DNA of 64,000 nucleotides from Aurantiacibacter odishensis (GTDB taxonomy: Bacteria; Pseudomonadota; Alphaproteobacteria; Sphingomonadales; Sphingomonadaceae): positions 310,001-374,000 of the forward strand of contig NZ_QYOS01000025.1 in NCBI RefSeq assembly GCF_003605195.1, given 5' to 3'. The notes under the pieces were generated by a model. That model did not search any database, had not been told where the DNA came from, and saw only the letters and a list, made by a program, of their open reading frames with translations. Made by a program: the position numbers and the translations under genes. Each line of letters opens with the position of its first letter. Position 1 is the stretch's first letter. Positions 60,869-64,000 of the stretch are shown in pieces.

Positions 60869-61249
60869 ATGGCAAATCGCCCGCTTTCACCGCACCTGCA
60901 AATCTGGAAATGGGGGCCGCACATGGCGGTATCCATCCTGCACCGCGTCTCCGGCGACGGCATGGCCATCGTCGGGCTGGGCGTGCTGCTGTGGTGGCTG
61001 GGATCGCTGGCAGCGGGGCCGGAAGCCTACGAAAGCTTCGCCGGGCACGCTGGCAGCTGGTATGGTACGTTGGTGCTGATCGGCCTGACCTGGGCTTTCT
61101 TCACCCACATGTGCTCCGGCCTGCGTCACTTCGTGCTGGACCTTGGCGCGGGATACGAGCTCGACACCAATCGCAACTGGTCGGTCATCTCGATGGCTGG
61201 CGGCGTTGTGCTGACCGTGGCCTTCTGGGCCTTCATCCTGCTGGCTTGA
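60869..61249 (+). CDS. sdhC: Succinate dehydrogenase cytochrome b556 subunit
   Basis: The 126-residue membrane anchor of complex II has RPLSPHLQIWKWGPHMAVSI (quinone-site region) and HRVSGDGMAIVGLGVLLWWL. The axial heme ligand His is probably in FFTHMCSGLRHFVLDLGAGY. Three helices. The ATG at 60869 is preferred over one four codons earlier; GGGACG precedes it. It is the first gene of sdhC-D-A, with 170 bases upstream to the divergent SDR; TTGTAA with TAGAGG 16 bases later (60795-60822) is a weak promoter candidate. Confidence 0.92.
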   Translation: MANRPLSPHLQIWKWGPHMAVSILHRVSGDGMAIVGLGVLLWWLGSLAAGPEAYESFAGHAGSWYGTLVLIGLTWAFFTHMCSGLRHFVLDLGAGYELDTNRNWSVISMAGGVVLTVAFWAFILLA

Positions 61250-61265
61250 GGAAGGGATAGAAACC

Positions 61266-61655
61266 ATGGGTAACGGAACTTCCATCGGCCGCGTGCGCGG
61301 CCTCGGCGCCGCCCACCAGGGCCCGCACCACTGGCTGGTGCAGCGCTTCACCGCCGTCGGCAACCTCGTGACGGTGCTGTTTCTCGGCCTGTCGCTGGCG
61401 CTGCTGGGCGACTATTCCTACGCCAGCGTTTCGGGCTGGCTGTCCTCCCCGCTGCCCGCCTTCATGGTGGCGCTGCTGGTGATCTCCACCTTCTGGCATG
61501 CCAAGCTGGGCCTGCAGGTGCTGATTGAGGATTACCTGCACGAAGCCGGCACCAAGTTTGCCGCCATCCTCCTTTTGAACATCGCGACCTTTGCAGGCGC
61601 CGCTTTCGGCCTGTTCTGCATCGCTCGCCTCGCATTCTCCGCAGGAGCCGCCTGA
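61266..61655 (+). CDS. sdhD: Succinate dehydrogenase membrane anchor subunit
   Basis: This 129-residue protein has three helices: [40 protein letters not shown] and [20 protein letters not shown]. The N-terminus [19 protein letters not shown] is the conserved SdhD start. His in [18 protein letters not shown] is the likely second heme ligand and YLH is a conserved end of helix 2. It is followed after 1 base by sdhA. Together with SdhC it binds ubiquinone and heme b. Confidence 0.92.
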   Translation: MGNGTSIGRVRGLGAAHQGPHHWLVQRFTAVGNLVTVLFLGLSLALLGDYSYASVSGWLSSPLPAFMVALLVISTFWHAKLGLQVLIEDYLHEAGTKFAAILLLNIATFAGAAFGLFCIARLAFSAGAA

Positions 61656-61656
61656 C

Positions 61657-63489
61657 ATGGCACACAAGGCCACTTTCGAAATCAACGGCAAAGCCTACCC
61701 GATCATCGACCACACCTATGACGTGGTCGTCGTCGGCGCGGGCGGTTCGGGCCTGCGCGCCACGATGGGCGCGGCAGAAGCGGGCCTCAAAACCGCCAAC
61801 ATCTCCAAGGTCTTCCCGACCCGTTCGCACACCGTGGCGGCGCAGGGCGGCATTGCCGCCTCGTTGGGCAACAACACGCCCGACCACTGGCAGTGGCACA
61901 TGTACGACACCGTGAAAGGTGCCGACTGGCTGGGCGACCAGGACGCCATCGAATACCTGGCGCGCGAAGCCCCGCAGGCGGTGTATGAACTGGAGCACGC
62001 CGGTGTGCCCTTCAGCCGCAACGAGGACGGCACGATCTACCAGCGCCCCTTCGGCGGGCACATGCAGAACATGGGCGAAGGCCCGCCGGTGCAGCGCACC
62101 TGCGCCGCGGCGGACCGTACCGGCCACGCCATGCTGCACGCGCTCTACCAGCAGAGCCTGAAGTACAGCGCCGATTTCTACATCGAATACTTCGCCATCG
62201 ACCTCATCATGAAGGACGGCGCCTGCGTCGGCGTGATCGCCATGTGCCTGGACGATGGCTCCATACACCGCTTCCGCAGCCACGGCGTGGTGCTGGCGAC
62301 GGGCGGCTATGGCCGCTGCTATTACACCGCAACCTCCGCCCACACCTGCACGGGTGATGGCGGCGGCATGGTGCTGCGCGCTGGCCTGCCTTTGCAGGAT
62401 ATGGAATTCGTGCAGTTCCACCCCACCGGCATCTACGGCGCGGGCGTGCTGATCACCGAAGGCGCTCGTGGCGAGGGTGGCTATCTCACCAATTCCGAAG
62501 GCGAGCGGTTCATGGAACGCTATGCCCCGTCGGCCAAGGACCTCGCCAGCCGCGACGTCGTCTCCCGCTCGATGGCGCTGGAAATGCGCGAAGGGCGCGG
62601 CGTGGGTCCGGACAAGGATCACATCTACCTGCACCTCGATCACATCGATCCCAAGGTGCTTGCAGAGCGTCTGCCGGGCATCACCGAGAGCGGCAAGATT
62701 TTTGCCGGCGTCGACCTGACGCGCCAGCCGCTGCCCGTCACCCCGACGGTGCACTACAACATGGGCGGCATTCCGTGTAACTATCACGGCGAAGTCGTCA
62801 CCATCGGTGCGGACGGCAACCCCGATACCGTGGTGCCCGGCCTGTTCGCCGTGGGCGAGGCCGCCTGCGTTTCGGTGCACGGGGCGAACCGCCTCGGTTC
62901 CAACTCGCTGATCGATCTCGTGGTGTTCGGCCGCGCGACGGGCTTCCGCCTGAAGGAACTGATCACGCCGGGCCAGAGCCACGACGAACTGGCGCCGGAC
63001 AGCGCTGATTTCGCGCTGACCCGCCTCGACCATTTCCGCCATGCCAACGGCGATTCGCCGACGGCTGCGGTGCGCGCGGACATGCAGAAGACGATGCAGA
63101 AGCATGCCGCCGTGTTCCGTGACAGCGAGCTGATGGCAGCGGGCGTCAAGTCGCTGGCCGAGACCAACAAGCGGATGCAGGACATCAAGGTTCACGACCG
63201 TTCGCTGATCTGGAACTCCGACCTGATCGAGACGCTGGAACTGGACAACCTGATGGCGCAGGCCGTCGTTACCATGTCCAGCGCCGAAAACCGCAAGGAA
63301 AGCCGCGGCGCCCACGCGCACGAGGACTTCCCGGAGCGCGACGATGCCAACTGGATGAAGCACACCGCGGCCTGGTTCGAAGGCTGGGGCGGCAGCGGCG
63401 GCGAGGTGCGGATCGACTACCGCCCGGTCCACGAATACACGCTGACCGACGACGCGACCTACATCGAGCCGAAGAAGCGCGTTTACTGA
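61657..63489 (+). CDS. sdhA: Succinate dehydrogenase flavoprotein subunit
   Basis: The 610-residue flavoprotein oxidises succinate to fumarate. The FAD-binding motif is [20 protein letters not shown]. The covalent FAD attachment is at His in [18 protein letters not shown]. Substrate and catalytic residues appear in [40 protein letters not shown] and [20 protein letters not shown]. The C-terminal [19 protein letters not shown] is the conserved end. The ATG at 61657 gives the usual N-terminus; the frame from 61591 runs through sdhD. sdhB is not in the window, though it probably follows. Confidence 0.97.
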   Translation: MAHKATFEINGKAYPIIDHTYDVVVVGAGGSGLRATMGAAEAGLKTANISKVFPTRSHTVAAQGGIAASLGNNTPDHWQWHMYDTVKGADWLGDQDAIEYLAREAPQAVYELEHAGVPFSRNEDGTIYQRPFGGHMQNMGEGPPVQRTCAAADRTGHAMLHALYQQSLKYSADFYIEYFAIDLIMKDGACVGVIAMCLDDGSIHRFRSHGVVLATGGYGRCYYTATSAHTCTGDGGGMVLRAGLPLQDMEFVQFHPTGIYGAGVLITEGARGEGGYLTNSEGERFMERYAPSAKDLASRDVVSRSMALEMREGRGVGPDKDHIYLHLDHIDPKVLAERLPGITESGKIFAGVDLTRQPLPVTPTVHYNMGGIPCNYHGEVVTIGADGNPDTVVPGLFAVGEAACVSVHGANRLGSNSLIDLVVFGRATGFRLKELITPGQSHDELAPDSADFALTRLDHFRHANGDSPTAAVRADMQKTMQKHAAVFRDSELMAAGVKSLAETNKRMQDIKVHDRSLIWNSDLIETLELDNLMAQAVVTMSSAENRKESRGAHAHEDFPERDDANWMKHTAAWFEGWGGSGGEVRIDYRPVHEYTLTDDATYIEPKKRVY

Positions 63490-63502
63490 GGCCGCGCTTC
63501 CA

Positions 63503-64000
63503 GTGACGGGAAAGCCTCCATCGAAGTCTCCGGTCAGGAAGCGCCTCGATGGATACTGGAAGCTCGAAGTCGCCAACGCGGCGCTGATCCCCGCTTTCGT
63601 GGTGGCCATGTGCCACATCTATGGCGAGGGCGCTGGCTGGCTTACGTGGCTGGCGCTGTTTCCGACGGCGGGCCTGCTGCTGGTCGGCGGCCTCTACTGG
63701 CGCGGCAAGCTGCGCGCGCTGGAAGGTTCGGAGCGGGCTCTCGATGCTGCGTTGCGGCTGGCCGACAAGGCGCAATGGCCCTCCCTTGTCTTGTCGCTAC
63801 TGTCAGTCGCACTCGTCCTCGCGGACCTGCTGTTCGGCCTGCCGGGTGTAACCGGCACCGATCGCTGGGCAGCGGGTGGCTCCGGCATACTGGCCCTGCT
63901 GGAGTACGTGAATTACTACCACCGCCAGTTGCAGCACTTCGACAACGCGGCGGATTTCAAACGCTTGCTGACCGGGCGCGGGATGCGGCCCGCGAAGATG
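63503..64000 (+). CDS. Membrane protein downstream of sdhA (3' end outside window)
   Basis: A GTG at 63503 opens a frame running to the window end (166 codons, no stop). It starts MTGKPPSKSPVRKRLDGYWK, followed by several membrane helices (LIPAFVVAMCHIYGEGAGWL, LTWLALFPTAGLLLVGGLYW, SLVLSLLSVALVLADLLFGL). It then reads into GILALLEYVNYYHRQLQHFD. No family is recognised. GAGG lies about 11 bases before the GTG. The gene begins 13 bases after sdhA, so it probably belongs to the sdh operon and could separate sdhA from sdhB. Confidence 0.65.
   Translation, partial: MTGKPPSKSPVRKRLDGYWKLEVANAALIPAFVVAMCHIYGEGAGWLTWLALFPTAGLLLVGGLYWRGKLRALEGSERALDAALRLADKAQWPSLVLSLLSVALVLADLLFGLPGVTGTDRWAAGGSGILALLEYVNYYHRQLQHFDNAADFKRLLTGRGMRPAKM

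Noticed and set aside
61462-63618. 718-residue open frame on the minus strand opposite sdhA
   Set aside because: A GC-rich antisense shadow with His/Arg/Val-rich, unstructured translation; sdhA has all catalytic motifs.

Overview
The window is GC-rich and densely coded, from a Gram-negative alphaproteobacterium. Several things point to the order Sphingomonadales, most likely an Erythrobacteraceae relative. The F0 ATP synthase genes run I-a-c-b'-b without F1 genes. A large cysteine-paired TonB receptor lies beside a UrcA protein. There is also a TIGR02300/FYDLN zinc-ribbon protein and a BciA-type chlorophyllide reductase. The taxonomic call is an inference from gene content; no rRNA is present. 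One tRNA (Ala, GGC) was found. No phage, insertion sequence, CRISPR array or replication origin was seen.

Layout. 1-3.5 kb: ydbH-ynbE-ydbL envelope lipid-transport module. 4.4-7.1 kb: F0 operon closed by a clear terminator. 7.2-14.6 kb: NAD(P)-binding protein, gloB, then an aroA-cmk-rpsA axis on the minus strand, carrying three extra small genes and an opposite-strand Mpo1-like gene. 14.7-20.7 kb: FYDLN protein, tRNA-Ala, ffh, and rpsP-rimM / trmD-rplS split by three envelope genes. 20.8-26.5 kb: APC permease, asd, lipoprotein, alpha/beta hydrolase, YncE-like propeller and bciA. 26.5-27.9 kb: rpsF-rpsR-rplI. 28-32.6 kb: DUF3237, DUF808, a MurC-like ligase with a broken zinc-ribbon gene behind it, and a divergent LD-carboxypeptidase. 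32.6-37 kb: fabD, fabG, dnaN and an adrenodoxin-type reductase. 37-42.2 kb: two consecutive PAS-GGDEF-EAL-PilZ proteins. 42.2-46.5 kb: lepA, an orphan Flp pilin missed by length cut-offs, and a divergent O-methyltransferase / CmcJ-like oxidoreductase pair. 46.5-50.4 kb: TonB receptor and UrcA. 50.7-56.3 kb: bamD, a PilZ protein, recN, a lipoprotein and ligA. 56.3-60.7 kb: a minus-strand run with two SDRs, a PilZ protein, DUF2459, prmA and a subclass B3 metallo-beta-lactamase. 60.9-64 kb: sdhC-sdhD-sdhA and a membrane protein cut by the window end.

Most genes are housekeeping (translation, ATP synthesis, TCA/respiration, peptidoglycan, fatty acid synthesis, DNA replication and repair). The points most worth following up are: the nonsense-interrupted zinc-ribbon gene overlapping the Mur ligase; bciA standing alone; the tandem c-di-GMP proteins and four PilZ domains in 20 kb; the B3 beta-lactamase translationally coupled to prmA; the methyltransferase/CmcJ pair; the 15-bp minisatellite in rpsP; and a near-perfect palindrome at 57.4 kb.
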